From positions 1 through 52,728 of the forward strand of contig CACJLQ010000010.1 of assembly GCA_902594275.1 (NCBI GenBank): 52,728 nt of DNA, written 5' to 3'. Positions 7,587 through 17,348 of the stretch are shown piece after piece (the first letter of the stretch is position 1; every line of letters begins with the position of its first letter). Below the pieces are notes generated by a model. It made no database searches. It was not told the DNA's origin and was given only the letters and a program-made list of their open reading frames with translations. A program made the translations under genes and the position numbers. The stretch is from an uncultured Litorivicinus sp. GTDB taxonomy: Bacteria; Pseudomonadota; Gammaproteobacteria; Pseudomonadales; Litorivicinaceae.

Positions 7587-9371
7587 CTAACGCCCACGCA
7601 AAAACAGTCTGTCTAAGTCATGAATTGTCAAGGCTGTCCACGTCGGGCGTCCGTGGTTGCACTGGCCTGAACGCCCCGTTCGCTCGATATCCCTAAGCAA
7701 TGCATTCATCTCCGAGATCGTCAGCTGCCGATTCGCCCGTACAGAACCATGACAGGCCATGGTGGCCAGTAAATTATCCCGAGCCTCTACAATTCGCCCA
7801 CTAGTTCCGACCTCAGCCAGATCGCTCAAAACGTCGCGCACTAAATCTTCATGGCTCGCTCGTCTGAGAATTGCCGGAACATGCTCAATCCGAATCGTTT
7901 CTGGTCCGACACGCTGGACACCGAGTCCAAATTGTTCAAATAAATCATTTGCCTCTTCAACCAGTGACGCCTCTCGTTGACTCACATGAACAATAATAGG
8001 AATGAGTAACGGCTGACTAATAAGACCGCGATCGTCCAAAGCCTGCTTGAGAGCCTCATATGTAATCCGTTCATGGGCAGCGTGCATATCTACAATGATC
8101 ATACCGTCACGGGTTTGGGATAATATGTAAACGCCATGTAATTGCGCCAACGCATAGCCCATCGGTGGAATATCGGCTTCACTTGAATCTTCAGTCGGCA
8201 CAATTGACTGACTGGGTTTCGTCAACTGCGACAACATGTCAAACCCGTTGGATATACCGGCATGTTCACGAAATCGAATATCAGTTTGATAATGCGAGGC
8301 AACGGACTGTTGATCAGTTGATGTTTCTCGCGAGAATCGATCCTGCTCAAGTACCTGATCTGGTCGGTCGTCAGCGAGGACTCGCAAAACAGAGCGACGT
8401 AGAAAATCATAAATTAAACGGGAATCCCTAAAACGAACTTCATGCTTGGTTGGATGTACGTTGACATCGACTTGTGCTGGATCCAGCTCGAGATAGAGCA
8501 GGTAACACGGATGCCGTCCGTGAAACAATACATCTCGATAAGCTTGTCTGAGCGCATGTGACAGTAACTTATCCCGAACAATCCGGCCGTTGACAAATAC
8601 ATACTGACAATCTGCCTGAGCTCGGTTGAAGGTTGCTCGACAAACCCAGCCCTTTAGCCTTAGCCCGATGGCAGTGCAGTCAACAGGCAATGCCGCATCT
8701 ATAAAAGCACGACCCAATAAATTGGCGACCCGTTCTGACTGCGCGTTTTCGCTGAGCGCAGGTGGTAGCTGACGCGTCACCCGCCCTTGATGCACGAGAC
8801 GAAACCCCACATCAAATCGGCTGAGTGCTTGCCGGCTCACCACGGTGTCAATATGACCAAATTCTGTCTTTTCAGTTTTGAGGAATTTACGACGCGCAGG
8901 CGTATTGAAAAATAGATCACGCACATCAACTGTCGTCCCTCTCGGATGTGCTGAAACCTCAATCAATGGCTCCATCTCTCGGCCTTCAACAGATACCTTT
9001 GAGCCAGACGCACCCTCGACCGCTGATAACAAATCAAGCCGAGAGACTGAGGCAATCGAGGCAAGCGCTTCACCTCGGAATCCAAGCGTACCGACTGCTT
9101 CAAGATCATCGAGATCGAAGATTTTACTGGTTGCGTGTCGTGATAGTGCCAGCGGCAACTCATTGGCTCGAATGCCTGACCCATTGTCTCGAATTCGTAT
9201 CCGGCCGATACCACCCGCTTCACATTCAATATCAATTTGTGTTGATCCAGCATCTAGCGCATTTTCAACCAGCTCTTTCACGACACTGGCTGGTCGCTCA
9301 ACAACCTCGCCCGCAGCAATCTGGTTTGCAAGACGCGGCGAAAGAATGTGGATTGATGGGTTAGATTTCAT
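7587..9371 (-). CDS. mutL: DNA mismatch repair protein MutL (endonuclease type)
   Basis: GHKL ATPase motifs fill the N-terminus: IAAGEVVERPASVVKELVEN (about 18-37), DNGSGI, GFRGEAL and the TTVDVRDLFFNTPARR segment. The C-terminal domain carries the metal-binding endonuclease motif DMHAAHERITYE (about 428-439), plus ACHGSVRA, CNHGRP and the final FLRGR. These match the nicking MutL of bacteria without MutH, not the E. coli type. ATG at 9371 is preferred over a TTG one codon earlier; it overlaps the upstream YfbR-like gene by 11 bp. Length 594 aa is usual. In many gammaproteobacteria amiB-mutL are adjacent; here the HD nucleotidase gene is inserted between them. Confidence 0.97.
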   Translation of the reverse strand: MKSNPSIHILSPRLANQIAAGEVVERPASVVKELVENALDAGSTQIDIECEAGGIGRIRIRDNGSGIRANELPLALSRHATSKIFDLDDLEAVGTLGFRGEALASIASVSRLDLLSAVEGASGSKVSVEGREMEPLIEVSAHPRGTTVDVRDLFFNTPARRKFLKTEKTEFGHIDTVVSRQALSRFDVGFRLVHQGRVTRQLPPALSENAQSERVANLLGRAFIDAALPVDCTAIGLRLKGWVCRATFNRAQADCQYVFVNGRIVRDKLLSHALRQAYRDVLFHGRHPCYLLYLELDPAQVDVNVHPTKHEVRFRDSRLIYDFLRRSVLRVLADDRPDQVLEQDRFSRETSTDQQSVASHYQTDIRFREHAGISNGFDMLSQLTKPSQSIVPTEDSSEADIPPMGYALAQLHGVYILSQTRDGMIIVDMHAAHERITYEALKQALDDRGLISQPLLIPIIVHVSQREASLVEEANDLFEQFGLGVQRVGPETIRIEHVPAILRRASHEDLVRDVLSDLAEVGTSGRIVEARDNLLATMACHGSVRANRQLTISEMNALLRDIERTGRSGQCNHGRPTWTALTIHDLDRLFLRGR

Positions 9372-9948
9372 CAATCTGCACGTGTGTGAGACTCATCACT
9401 GCCTCTCGAACTTCATGGGCGCGTGACCACTCCCCGTCTGGACACTCCGATTGCGCTCGATCAAGAAGCGCATCAAACGCCTTGGTACGCTCTTGTTCGA
9501 TACGCTTCGCCACCGGACCCTTGCCCTCCTGTTTAATCACCACCATTGCGTCCAAAATATCGGATAGCTTCATACAGAAATAAATATGAGGGCGTTCAGA
9601 TTTTGCCCGATGTTCGCGCGAAGCAGCGTCGGGACAAATCGATGCTTCAAGCCGATCTATTGGTGATTCACCTGGCGGAAACACTGTTTTTAACTGCCGC
9701 TTAATTGGTGAAGGCATATCCCCCGTGACCACTTCTGACAAGTCGTGCATCAAAGCCAATTCATACAAAAGCACCTGATCCTCAGCAGAAAGACTTGGAT
9801 ACACTCGAGAAGCAATTTCCCGCGCGTACAGAGCGACCAAACACGAATGCTCAGCAACTGATGGATAACGGTGACAATTCACAGAGTGCCAACGGGTGAC
9901 GGTGCCAGCAAATGGGAGATTACGGATATCGAATGCCATTGACTTCAT
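9361..9948 (-). CDS. YfbR-like HD-domain 5'-deoxynucleotidase
   Basis: The 195-aa protein matches E. coli YfbR, which dephosphorylates deoxyribonucleoside 5'-monophosphates. HD-type metal ligands are visible: H in SVAEHS (near 33), the HD pair in LMHDLSEV (near 68-69) and a later Asp in KLSDILDAMV. The substrate-side TGDMPSPIK segment follows the HD pair as in YfbR, and RW near the N-terminus fits the conserved Arg-Trp. It lies 9 bp after amiB and overlaps mutL, so it is probably in the tsaE-amiB-yfbR-mutL transcript. It may help control nucleotide pools. Confidence 0.85.
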   Translation of the reverse strand: MKSMAFDIRNLPFAGTVTRWHSVNCHRYPSVAEHSCLVALYAREIASRVYPSLSAEDQVLLYELALMHDLSEVVTGDMPSPIKRQLKTVFPPGESPIDRLEASICPDAASREHRAKSERPHIYFCMKLSDILDAMVVIKQEGKGPVAKRIEQERTKAFDALLDRAQSECPDGEWSRAHEVREAVMSLTHVQIDEI

Positions 9949-9957
9949 GACGTCATG

Positions 9958-11283
9958 CTACCGCGAGGGAGCCGGGACCTCTAGCTTTTGGCCTAAATGA
10001 ATCACGTTCGTTTCCAGCCCATTGAGTTCTTTTAATGCCTGCAGGGATAAGCCGTAGCGCGCGGCGATTTCTGATAACGTATCACCGCGGTTCACCTCAA
10101 TGATCATCCGTTGATCCGCGTTTTGTTTGCGCCAAGCAACGAAGGTGTTTGCTGGCGGACTCTTTTCGAAATATCGCTTAATCCCTTCAAAGATTGCTGC
10201 AGCAATCTTTTCTTGCTCACGAGAAATCGACAAACGTTTCGCATCGGACCGATTTGACAGAAAACCTGTCTCAATCAGCAGCGATGGAATATCAGGGCTT
10301 CGAAGCACCACAAAATTTGCCAAGCCCAAACGTTTTTTATGCACTCGTCCCGCATCTTTTAAATCACTTAACACACTTTCACCAGCTTGCTTTGAGATGC
10401 GAATGGCTGACTCCATTGACATATTTAGCAACACTTGACGTGTATCGTTGTCGACATCACCCAAATCCACCCCACCGGCTAGGTCATCTGCATTTTCGGT
10501 ATTCTGTAACCACCGTGATAACTCAGAATTCGCACCCCTCAATGACAGCGCGTAGACGCCCGTACCCCGCACATTGCGATTTTTAGGAAAACTGTCTGCA
10601 TGAATCGAAATAAAGAAATCAGCACCTGCTTCTCGCGCTATTCGTGGCCGATCTTTCAGTTGAATATATTGATCATCCTCACGGGTCAGAACGGCGCGAT
10701 ACCCAGGCTCGCTTTGAAATCGCCTGGCTAGTCGCTTAGCGATCTGTAAAACAACCCGCTTCTCAACCACCCCGTAGGATGATGCTCCTGGATCTTTACC
10801 ACCGTGGCCAGGATCAATGGCAACCACGATATCGCGCTTCTCAACTAGGGGTTCTGCTGATTCACTGGGTGGAGCTGATCGGGATGATGCTTTTTCGCTA
10901 GCAACGTAACCAACCACATCAACCACCAAACGATGCGGATAACGTCCTTTAGGACCCAACGCAAACACGTTAGACCGATACTCGCCACTTAAATCGAATA
11001 CTAAACGCCGGCCATTGCCTCGGATTGCGCTGCGGATCCGCTGGATGCGTGAGTCATCAATCGAATCAAGTGGTGACAGCGTTTTCGCTTTCAAATTCGT
11101 GATATCCAGTACTAACCGACTGGGGTTACTGAGATTGAAATGCGAAAATTGTGGCTTACCAGAAAATTCGAGCACCACCCGGGAACTGTCCTGATCAGCA
11201 GATGAGCGGACGGATTTAAGATCAACCGCCTGAGCGAATGATGCGACAAGACAAGCGACGCAGGCGATGAAAAATCGAATCAT
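9958..11283 (-). CDS. amiB: N-acetylmuramoyl-L-alanine amidase with AMIN and LysM domains
   Basis: Periplasmic amidase that splits septal peptidoglycan during daughter-cell separation. The 441-aa protein has a signal peptide (MIRFFIACVACLVASFAQA), an AMIN targeting domain (about 22-125), a zinc amidase_3 domain (about 150-375) with AIDPGHGGKDPGA, SIHADS and the catalytic Glu in LIETGFLSN, and one C-terminal LysM (about 395-437) binding glycan. The ATG at 11283 overlaps the tsaE stop as ATGA and gives the signal peptide; an upstream GTG would not. AmiB versus AmiC naming is by synteny with tsaE and mutL and by the LysM tail. Confidence 0.93.
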   Translation of the reverse strand: MIRFFIACVACLVASFAQAVDLKSVRSSADQDSSRVVLEFSGKPQFSHFNLSNPSRLVLDITNLKAKTLSPLDSIDDSRIQRIRSAIRGNGRRLVFDLSGEYRSNVFALGPKGRYPHRLVVDVVGYVASEKASSRSAPPSESAEPLVEKRDIVVAIDPGHGGKDPGASSYGVVEKRVVLQIAKRLARRFQSEPGYRAVLTREDDQYIQLKDRPRIAREAGADFFISIHADSFPKNRNVRGTGVYALSLRGANSELSRWLQNTENADDLAGGVDLGDVDNDTRQVLLNMSMESAIRISKQAGESVLSDLKDAGRVHKKRLGLANFVVLRSPDIPSLLIETGFLSNRSDAKRLSISREQEKIAAAIFEGIKRYFEKSPPANTFVAWRKQNADQRMIIEVNRGDTLSEIAARYGLSLQALKELNGLETNVIHLGQKLEVPAPSR

Positions 11284-11747
11284 TCGGGTTGAGGGACCTT
11301 TAACGCAGACAACCACCGTTCACCCTTTTTAGATTTCGCAGATACCACGCACATCCGTCCTTGGTCATGCCAAATCAAATGGACATCCAAGTCAGGAGTT
11401 GGCATCAACGGACCTGCGCGTTCTGGCCATTCGATCAGCAGACCCTGGCCATCTAACATATCGCGAAAACCCATCAACTCGAGTTCCTCGGGATCCTCAA
11501 GGCGGTATAAATCTAGATGTGAGACGGTTAATTTCTGATTGATGGGATAAGTCTCACATAGGGTATAAGTCGGCGAAGGAATTGGGTCAGTCACTCCAAG
11601 CTTCTTCAGAAACGCGCGCGCTAGATGACTCTTGCCCGCGCCCAAGTTGCCAGTCAGCGTGACAAGAAAAGGAGATTGCGGGCAACTTTTTGCGAGTGCC
11701 TTTCCGAGCTTCCTGGTCATCACTTCATCGATCAATTCTATACGCAT
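11280..11747 (-). CDS. tsaE: tRNA threonylcarbamoyladenosine biosynthesis ATPase TsaE
   Basis: Small P-loop ATPase (155 aa) that works with TsaB and TsaD to make t6A37 in ANN-decoding tRNAs. The Walker A is GNLGAGKS (about 33-40), followed by the family motifs SPTYTLCETY and HLDLYRLEDPEELELMGF. It is first in the tsaE-amiB-yfbR-mutL run on the minus strand, divergent from queG with about 40 bp between the two starts, so two promoters must be packed there. Confidence 0.94.
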   Translation of the reverse strand: MRIELIDEVMTRKLGKALAKSCPQSPFLVTLTGNLGAGKSHLARAFLKKLGVTDPIPSPTYTLCETYPINQKLTVSHLDLYRLEDPEELELMGFRDMLDGQGLLIEWPERAGPLMPTPDLDVHLIWHDQGRMCVVSAKSKKGERWLSALKVPQPE

Positions 11748-11788
11748 CGAGGATTCCGGTTGACGTCCACTCTGGTAGTGTACCGGTC

Positions 11789-12880
11789 ATGAGCAAATCA
11801 TGGCACCAATCTGATGAAGTTCTGGCAAAGCTTGAAGCCAAAGCACGCGAGCTCGGTTTCAGGTCGCTTGGGATCACTGATCCTGATGTGTCGGAACATG
11901 TTCCTTTTTTAGACGCCTGGCTTGAATCTGGATTTCACGGATCCATGGAATGGTTCGAACAATATTTAGAACTCAGAAAAGACCCCACCCGCCTGGTCGA
12001 AGGTACACAACGCGTGATCTCCGTTCGGCTCGACTATTTGCCTGAGAACACCAACTATCTTGATGTTCTGAACGATGCCGATAAGGCCTATATTTCCCGC
12101 TATGCACTTGGTCGCGATTATCACAAGCTCACGCGAAAACGTTTGAAACGCCTCGGTGACTGGCTGACAGAGGAAATCCAACCGCATGGATTTCGAGTAT
12201 TTTCAGATTCAGCCCCCATCCTCGAAAAGCACCTCGCTGAAAAAGCCGGCCTCGGATGGATCGGAAAGCACACATTATTATTATCGCGTCATGCTGGCAG
12301 TTGGTTTTTCCTGGGAGAACTTCTGACAGACTGCCCACTGCCGCTTACCCAAAGCACTGAACAACCTCGGTGTGGATCCTGTACCGCTTGTCTTGATATT
12401 TGTCCGACAAACGCGTTTCCCGAGCCTTACCAGCTCGATGCAACCAAATGTATTAGTTACTTAACGATTGAGCACAAAGGACCCATTCCAGAAGAATTGA
12501 GAGCCCCCATGGGTAATCGTGTCTTTGGTTGCGATGACTGTCAGTTGGTCTGTCCATGGAATCGATATGCAGCCGTTGGCGATCCAGCATTTGCACCAAG
12601 GCATGCGCTTGATAACCAATCACTGATCGATCTGTTTCAATGGACCGAAGAAGAATTTCTTCTGAAGACTGAAGGAAATCCGCTAAGACGCGCAGGCTAT
12701 GTGAAGTTTCTTGAAAATATCGCCATTGGACTCGGCAACAGCGCGAGTCATCGTGCGAAAACCATTGAGATTCTAGAACTCAAACATGGCATGCATGGCG
12801 CTGTGCTCGATGAACATATCGATTGGGCTGTATCCCGCCTCAGGAATCGAGCTTCAGAAAGTGGGTGCGATAATGCTTGA
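11789..12880 (+). CDS. queG: epoxyqueuosine reductase QueG
   Basis: Cobalamin-dependent enzyme for the last step of queuosine formation in tRNA (epoxyqueuosine to queuosine). The 363-aa protein shows the QueG N-terminal domain (SYxxPEN-like region as [37 protein letters not shown]) and two 4Fe-4S clusters, [12 protein letters not shown] and CDDCQLVCP. The ATG at 11789 is the first start that gives a normal N-terminus ([12 protein letters not shown]). Divergent from tsaE; its 3' end overlaps the opposing orn gene by 41 bp. Confidence 0.96.
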   Translation: MSKSWHQSDEVLAKLEAKARELGFRSLGITDPDVSEHVPFLDAWLESGFHGSMEWFEQYLELRKDPTRLVEGTQRVISVRLDYLPENTNYLDVLNDADKAYISRYALGRDYHKLTRKRLKRLGDWLTEEIQPHGFRVFSDSAPILEKHLAEKAGLGWIGKHTLLLSRHAGSWFFLGELLTDCPLPLTQSTEQPRCGSCTACLDICPTNAFPEPYQLDATKCISYLTIEHKGPIPEELRAPMGNRVFGCDDCQLVCPWNRYAAVGDPAFAPRHALDNQSLIDLFQWTEEEFLLKTEGNPLRRAGYVKFLENIAIGLGNSASHRAKTIEILELKHGMHGAVLDEHIDWAVSRLRNRASESGCDNA

Positions 12881-13388
12881 GCTCGTCGATCGACTCATGG
12901 ATATCAGCCAGTGCAAGGTGTTTACCTGATTTCACAAGCCCTTCAGATGCTTTCTGATTCCAGCGCCGCGCGAGCTCCTTAAGTGTTGATACATCGAGAT
13001 TCCGATAATGAAAGAATTCCTCAAGATTCGGCATATAACGGGCCAAAAAGCGTCTATCTTGGCAGATTGAATTCCCGCACATTGGCGACTGACGCGGGTC
13101 CAAAAACTTACTTAAAAACTCAATGGTCCTTGTTTCTGCTTCAACTTCCGTTGTGGTAGAACTTTGCACACGGGTGGTGAGCCCTGATTTTCCATGCTGC
13201 CGAGTATTCCACTCGTCCATACCATCGAGCATCGCTTGCGGTTGATTGATTGCATACACAGGTCCTTCACCAAGGACATTCAGATCTTTATCGGTTACAA
13301 CGGTCGCTATTTCGATGATTCGATCGTGTTCAGGTGAAAGCCCTGTCATTTCCAAATCAATCCAAATTAAATTCAACGCGTCTTTCAT
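12840..13388 (-). CDS. orn: oligoribonuclease
   Basis: DEDDh exonuclease that degrades 2-5 nt RNAs, including pGpG from c-di-GMP turnover. The first acidic pair is in [10 protein letters not shown] at the N-terminus, the middle Asp in SICQDRRFL, and the final His/Asp in [15 protein letters not shown]. Start ATG at 13388 overlaps the epmA stop as ATGA and gives 182 aa, the usual size; AGGAC lies upstream. It follows efp-epmA in the same direction and is antisense-overlapped by the queG tail. Confidence 0.96.
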   Translation of the reverse strand: MKDALNLIWIDLEMTGLSPEHDRIIEIATVVTDKDLNVLGEGPVYAINQPQAMLDGMDEWNTRQHGKSGLTTRVQSSTTTEVEAETRTIEFLSKFLDPRQSPMCGNSICQDRRFLARYMPNLEEFFHYRNLDVSTLKELARRWNQKASEGLVKSGKHLALADIHESIDELKHYRTHFLKLDS

Positions 13389-14332
13389 AAATGTCCTGTA
13401 AATGTCATGCACTCTGAGAGCGTTTTTGACTGTGTCATCACCTGAAGAAGTCGATCAACACCCAGGGCGACACCGTAGCTCTCCGGTAAACCAGACGTCA
13501 ATGCATCAAGTAACGCGTCATCTCTCGGCACAACCGGCCGATGCGATGATTCGCGGCGTCGGTTATCTTCATCAAAACGAGTAGCCTGCTCAACTGCATC
13601 CGTGAGCTCGTAGTAACCATTTGCGATCTCACAGCCAGCGATATACAACTCTGCGCGCTTTGCCACAGAATCAACACCGTCGGATTCGATGCGCGCCAGT
13701 GCCGATTGGATCGCCGGAAAATCAACTACAATATGGTTAATTAGATGTGGCTCGATTGCGGTCGCGAAAAGTAAGTTGAGCTGACTATCAAGATCAAGAG
13801 AAGCGGCAGCTTTTGATCCCAACAGATCACTGGAAAAGCGGGCAAGATCATCTGTCGTCGCCTGATGCGGATTCAACCCGTAGGTTGCCTTAAAAACATC
13901 GCTGTATGCTATGACTTCTGGTCGTCCATATTCGGTCAAGGTTTCCACTAGGTCCTGGATCTCAGATACCATGGCTTGAAACGGACGAATACTCGTTGGC
14001 CGGTACCATTCGAGCATTGTGAACTCGATGGCGTGCTCAGATCCCTCTTCATTGGCGCGGTAGGCTTTACCAATCGCATGTATCGCACATTGGTACTCCG
14101 ATAACAACCGTTTGAGATAAGTCTCCGGGGAGGTGAGCAGATAGCCAACATGCAATCCCGTAGGGTCATTGACGGTGAAACTATCAAGCCATGGGTCAGA
14201 TGCGGGGGCTTTAGCAATCGCTGGTACATCGACTTCCAGTGATTGTCTTGCCTCGAAAAACGAACGAAGCTCGGACAGTAAACTGGCACGGGCTTCGATA
14301 ATGGTCTTTGTGGCCGTTGGCCGATCCTTCAT
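13385..14332 (-). CDS. epmA: EF-P (R)-beta-lysine ligase EpmA
   Basis: Truncated class II lysyl-tRNA synthetase paralogue (315 aa) that attaches beta-lysine to EF-P Lys34. Class II motifs are seen: motif 2 around FRxE-like [20 protein letters not shown], the [15 protein letters not shown] segment ([14 protein letters not shown]), and motif 3 ([11 protein letters not shown]). No anticodon-binding domain, as expected. Start overlaps the efp stop (ATGA), so substrate and modifying enzyme are translationally coupled. The partner EpmB (beta-lysine source) is encoded at 50280-51266, apart from this locus. Confidence 0.95.
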   Translation of the reverse strand: MKDRPTATKTIIEARASLLSELRSFFEARQSLEVDVPAIAKAPASDPWLDSFTVNDPTGLHVGYLLTSPETYLKRLLSEYQCAIHAIGKAYRANEEGSEHAIEFTMLEWYRPTSIRPFQAMVSEIQDLVETLTEYGRPEVIAYSDVFKATYGLNPHQATTDDLARFSSDLLGSKAAASLDLDSQLNLLFATAIEPHLINHIVVDFPAIQSALARIESDGVDSVAKRAELYIAGCEIANGYYELTDAVEQATRFDEDNRRRESSHRPVVPRDDALLDALTSGLPESYGVALGVDRLLQVMTQSKTLSECMTFTGHL

Positions 14333-14904
14333 TTTTTGGTAGCGCGTGAGACGTAATCACCAGTCCGTGTATCAACACGCAACACTTCACCGATTTCGAT
14401 GAACAATGGCACGTTCACAACAGCGCCTGTTGAAAGTGTCGCAGGCTTCGAGCCACCTTGCGCTGTGTCACCTTTCAGGCCTGGATCGGTCTCAACAACT
14501 TCCAGTTCGATGTGATTAGGCGGAGTGACCGCTAACGGTGCCCCGTTGAAGAGCGTAATGATGTATGTCCCTTGCTCCTTAAGCCATTTCGATGCATCAC
14601 CGACAGCCTGTGCATCGGCAGCGTGCTGCTCAAAAGAACCATCAGTCATCATGAAGTGATAGAACTCACCATCGGCGTATAGGTACTCCATATCGAGATC
14701 AATCACATCAGCCGCCTCAACCGAGTCTCCCGACTTGAAAGTCTTTTCGACGACGCGGCCTGTTTTCAGGCTCTTGATCTTGACACGGTTAAACGCTTGC
14801 CCTTTGCCTGGCTTAACGAACTCGTTTTCAACGATCGTGCATGGATCACTGTCGATCATTACTTTCAGACCTGTTTTGAACTCGTTGGTTGAAAACGATG
14901 CCAT
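14329..14904 (-). CDS. efp: translation elongation factor P
   Basis: Relieves ribosome stalling at polyproline. 191 aa with the three beta-barrel domains of EF-P. Counting from the ATG at 14904, the modified lysine in KPGKGQAF falls exactly at K34, which supports this start over the TTG one codon upstream. The residues around K34 (PGKGQ) are the EpmA-substrate type, in agreement with epmA next door and epmB elsewhere in the window. Located 3 bp after rplI. Confidence 0.97.
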   Translation of the reverse strand: MASFSTNEFKTGLKVMIDSDPCTIVENEFVKPGKGQAFNRVKIKSLKTGRVVEKTFKSGDSVEAADVIDLDMEYLYADGEFYHFMMTDGSFEQHAADAQAVGDASKWLKEQGTYIITLFNGAPLAVTPPNHIELEVVETDPGLKGDTAQGGSKPATLSTGAVVNVPLFIEIGEVLRVDTRTGDYVSRATKK

Positions 14905-14907
14905 CAA

Positions 14908-15354
14908 TTATTCTCCGGTAATAGCAACTGTGATGGTTGCGAATACTTCTGCGTGAACTTGACACTGCACTTCGTGCTCACCGGTTGTGCGCAATGGACC
15001 CTCTGGAAGACGCACTTCACTCTTATCCAAAGTCAAACCGGCAGCCTCAGCGGCTTCAGCAATATCGCGCGTACCAACTGAACCAAACAATTTGCCTTCG
15101 TCACCAGCTTTCGCTGTGATTGCAACGACCTTCTCGTTCAAACCGTCAGCACGCGCTGTCGCTGCATCCAGTTGTTCTTTCGCAGCCTTCTCAAGCTCGG
15201 CACGACGCGTTTCGAATTCAGCGACGTTTGATTCATTTGCCAAAACAGCACGGCCTTGTGGGAGCAGGAAGTTACGCGCGTAACCACCTTTCACCGTGAC
15301 ACGGTCACCAAGACCACCAAGTTTGCCAACTTTTTCAAGCAAGATTACTTCCAT
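14908..15354 (-). CDS. rplI: 50S ribosomal protein L9
   Basis: 148 aa. The N-terminal rRNA-binding domain reads [20 protein letters not shown] with [13 protein letters not shown], followed by the long connecting helix (about 40-75) and the C-terminal domain ([15 protein letters not shown]). Starts directly after the stop of the DUF2232 gene, closing the rpsF-rpsR-DUF2232-rplI operon. Confidence 0.98.
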   Translation of the reverse strand: MEVILLEKVGKLGGLGDRVTVKGGYARNFLLPQGRAVLANESNVAEFETRRAELEKAAKEQLDAATARADGLNEKVVAITAKAGDEGKLFGSVGTRDIAEAAEAAGLTLDKSEVRLPEGPLRTTGEHEVQCQVHAEVFATITVAITGE

Positions 15355-16230
15355 TTATTCATCCTCATCTTCTGGAGGCTCCTGACGAGCGCGGGTTCGA
15401 AAATCCACGAAAGCGTCAATGACCGCCAATAACGCCAATAACAATAAGAGGTATGGCGTAAAAAATACCAATGCTGTGTAGAACATGATAATCAGTCCTT
15501 TCGACTCTCTCATGCCCGTCAGCCCATGTACTAATGCCATGCCGGCAAACATCAATGGCAATGCACCCACCGGAGAAAACCGGAGCATCCATGGATCGAC
15601 CAAGAACCCCGTTGCTGCCAAAACGAAACAACCAGCCGCAAACACCGGCGACAACATGACCGCCTCAAACTCAGCTTTAAACCCGCCTGGGTTGTACGCT
15701 TGCGCTTGTAAAGCTCGCGCAAATGTGAGCGCAAACAAGGCGCTGACCATATGCACAAAGCTCAGCGCACCAACAGAGAGTGATGCCATCCATGCATCCA
15801 CTGTGGCCTCATCCACCCCAAGGGTGGCAAGCTGCGCCGGTGGAGCGACCACTTCTTTGATCGCAACAACTAAGCCCTTCAGCGTCTCCTCATAGAGCGC
15901 GCCCACTAATAACACCAAGCCAAGCGATATACCCAATCCAACGACAAGGACTGCGCGCCAACTCAGTGTTCGGTGAAGTACCGCTGCCAAGACAACTGTA
16001 ATCACCAATACCAACAACATGGCTGGGTCACCGAATCCAAATGCCATCACAAGTGCGAAAAGCATCGGGACTACGGTCACCATTAAGGATTGCTCAAGGC
16101 CACGACGGAGTGCATATAACGCCACCACCGAAGCGCCCGCCCAGGACAACAGCGGTAGGAACAGCAACAATGATGCGATCAATGCTGCCCGCCACTCAGA
16201 CGCCATCAAATACTGCGCCAGCCGTGCCAT
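15355..16230 (-). CDS. DUF2232 (YybS-like) integral membrane protein
   Basis: 291 aa, very hydrophobic, about eight membrane segments, with an acidic C-terminus (PPEDEDE). Proteins of this family commonly lie between rpsR and rplI in Pseudomonas-like gammaproteobacteria; their function is unknown. Its position, with no gap to rplI and 15 bp after rpsR, means it is translated as part of the ribosomal protein operon. Identification rests on hydrophobicity and position rather than on a motif. Confidence 0.8.
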   Translation of the reverse strand: MARLAQYLMASEWRAALIASLLLFLPLLSWAGASVVALYALRRGLEQSLMVTVVPMLFALVMAFGFGDPAMLLVLVITVVLAAVLHRTLSWRAVLVVGLGISLGLVLLVGALYEETLKGLVVAIKEVVAPPAQLATLGVDEATVDAWMASLSVGALSFVHMVSALFALTFARALQAQAYNPGGFKAEFEAVMLSPVFAAGCFVLAATGFLVDPWMLRFSPVGALPLMFAGMALVHGLTGMRESKGLIIMFYTALVFFTPYLLLLLALLAVIDAFVDFRTRARQEPPEDEDE

Positions 16231-16245
16231 GGGGTCCCCTGTTAA

Positions 16246-16476
16246 TTAGATATCGTGCGAATCCGTATATGGAAGCAACGCCAAATAACGCGCGCGCTTG
16301 ATCGCTGTAGCGAGCTGGCGCTGATACTTTGCGCTGGTTCCAGTAATCCGTGACGGTACGATTTTACCGGTTTCGGTAATGTACTGCTTCAACGTATCCA
16401 AATCTTTGTAGTCAATTTCTGCGACATTTTCAGCAGAGAAACGACAGAATTTACGACGACGGAAAAAACGTGACAT
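16246..16476 (-). CDS. rpsR: 30S ribosomal protein S18
   Basis: 76 aa, basic N-terminus [13 protein letters not shown] and the conserved [27 protein letters not shown] segment. Binds S6 on the 30S platform; rpsF lies 11 bp upstream. Confidence 0.98.
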   Translation of the reverse strand: MSRFFRRRKFCRFSAENVAEIDYKDLDTLKQYITETGKIVPSRITGTSAKYQRQLATAIKRARYLALLPYTDSHDI

Positions 16477-16487
16477 AACTCTCTCCC

Positions 16488-16940
16488 TTACTCTTCAGTT
16501 GCTTCTTCAGCATCGGTAACATCGTCGATGTCGCCAGCTTCAGTGGTTTCAACATCAGTATCCTCTGATTGCTCGGCATCGCGGTCACGACGACGCTCTG
16601 AACGATCGCGATCCTGACGACTCTCAGCAGCTTTAATCGGAGAGATATCGGTGACGGCATCCTTCCGTTTGATCACCATGTTACGCAACACAGCATCATT
16701 AAAACGGAAAGTTGTTGTGAGTTCGTCAAGAACGTCAACAGAACACTCGATATTCCATAAAATATAATGTGCTTTATGCAGATCATTGATCGAGTAAGCC
16801 AACTGGCGACGACCCCAATCCTCAAAGCGATGCACAGATCCACCACCCTCAGTCACGGCATTTGTGTACCGCTCCATCATGGCTGGAACCTGCTCTGACT
16901 GATCCGGATGGAACAGCAAAACGATTTCGTAATGGTTCAT
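16488..16940 (-). CDS. rpsF: 30S ribosomal protein S6
   Basis: [19 protein letters not shown] begins the S6 fold (about 1-95), with ggS(V)[14 protein letters not shown] typical of the family. A long, highly charged tail (about 105-150), first Arg/Asp and then almost only Asp, Glu and Thr, extends the protein to 150 aa, somewhat longer than E. coli S6. Acidic S6 tails are known from E. coli, where RimK adds Glu; here the acidic tail is genetically encoded. First gene of the rpsF-rpsR-DUF2232-rplI operon. Confidence 0.97.
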   Translation of the reverse strand: MNHYEIVLLFHPDQSEQVPAMMERYTNAVTEGGGSVHRFEDWGRRQLAYSINDLHKAHYILWNIECSVDVLDELTTTFRFNDAVLRNMVIKRKDAVTDISPIKAAESRQDRDRSERRRDRDAEQSEDTDVETTEAGDIDDVTDAEEATEE

Positions 16941-17017
16941 TGTGACTCCTTACGGGTTTCGCCATCCGGCCCATCCGAATGGCAAGGAGACTACCTGTCC
17001 AAAAGGACAGTAGGGCG
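16941..17017 (-). promoter_or_regulatory. structured rpsF leader, candidate S6:S18 binding site
   Basis: Upstream of rpsF on the transcribed strand are a perfect hairpin CTGTCC-TTTT-GGACAG (16995-17010), a second hairpin CCAT-TCGG-ATGG, and a GGGCCGGATGG stretch before AAGGAG and the start. S6:S18-binding leaders that mimic 16S rRNA and regulate this operon are known in many bacteria, and a CCG in a hairpin is part of that motif. The match here is judged by eye only. Confidence 0.35.
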
Positions 17018-17063
17018 CGGGAGTCTAGTCGACCCTGCACCCTATTGCAATGATTAAGACTCT

Positions 17064-17330
17064 TTAGCTGTCGAGATCGTACCGATCATCGCCGTCGTCG
17101 TCTTCCATGCCTGCAGCCGGTATCTTCACATTGCGAGCAGGCACAACAGTTGAGATCGCATGCTTATAGACCATTTGGCTGACGGTGTTCTTTAAAAGAA
17201 CAACGAATTGATCGAATGACTCAATCTGACCCTGGAGCTTAATTCCGTTGACCAAAAAGATCGATACAGGAACGCGTTCCTTGCGAAGAATATTCAAAAA
17301 AGGGTCTTGCAGTGAATGTCCCTTTGACAT
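17064..17330 (-). CDS. hfq: RNA chaperone Hfq
   Basis: 88 aa. Sm1 and Sm2 motifs are intact: [20 protein letters not shown] at the start, [23 protein letters not shown] in the core and the YKHAIST motif at about 55-61. The short C-terminal tail is acidic ([12 protein letters not shown]). ATG at 17330 with GGAGGT upstream is clearly the start. Unlike in E. coli, no miaA or hflX/K/C flank it; purA lies upstream and rpsF downstream. Confidence 0.97.
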   Translation of the reverse strand: MSKGHSLQDPFLNILRKERVPVSIFLVNGIKLQGQIESFDQFVVLLKNTVSQMVYKHAISTVVPARNVKIPAAGMEDDDGDDRYDLDS

Positions 17331-17348
17331 AGTTACCTCCCGATACCG

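Noticed and set aside
15485..15895. 136-codon plus-strand frame inside the DUF2232 gene
   Set aside because: Antisense shadow of a hydrophobic gene; no start signal and no domain.
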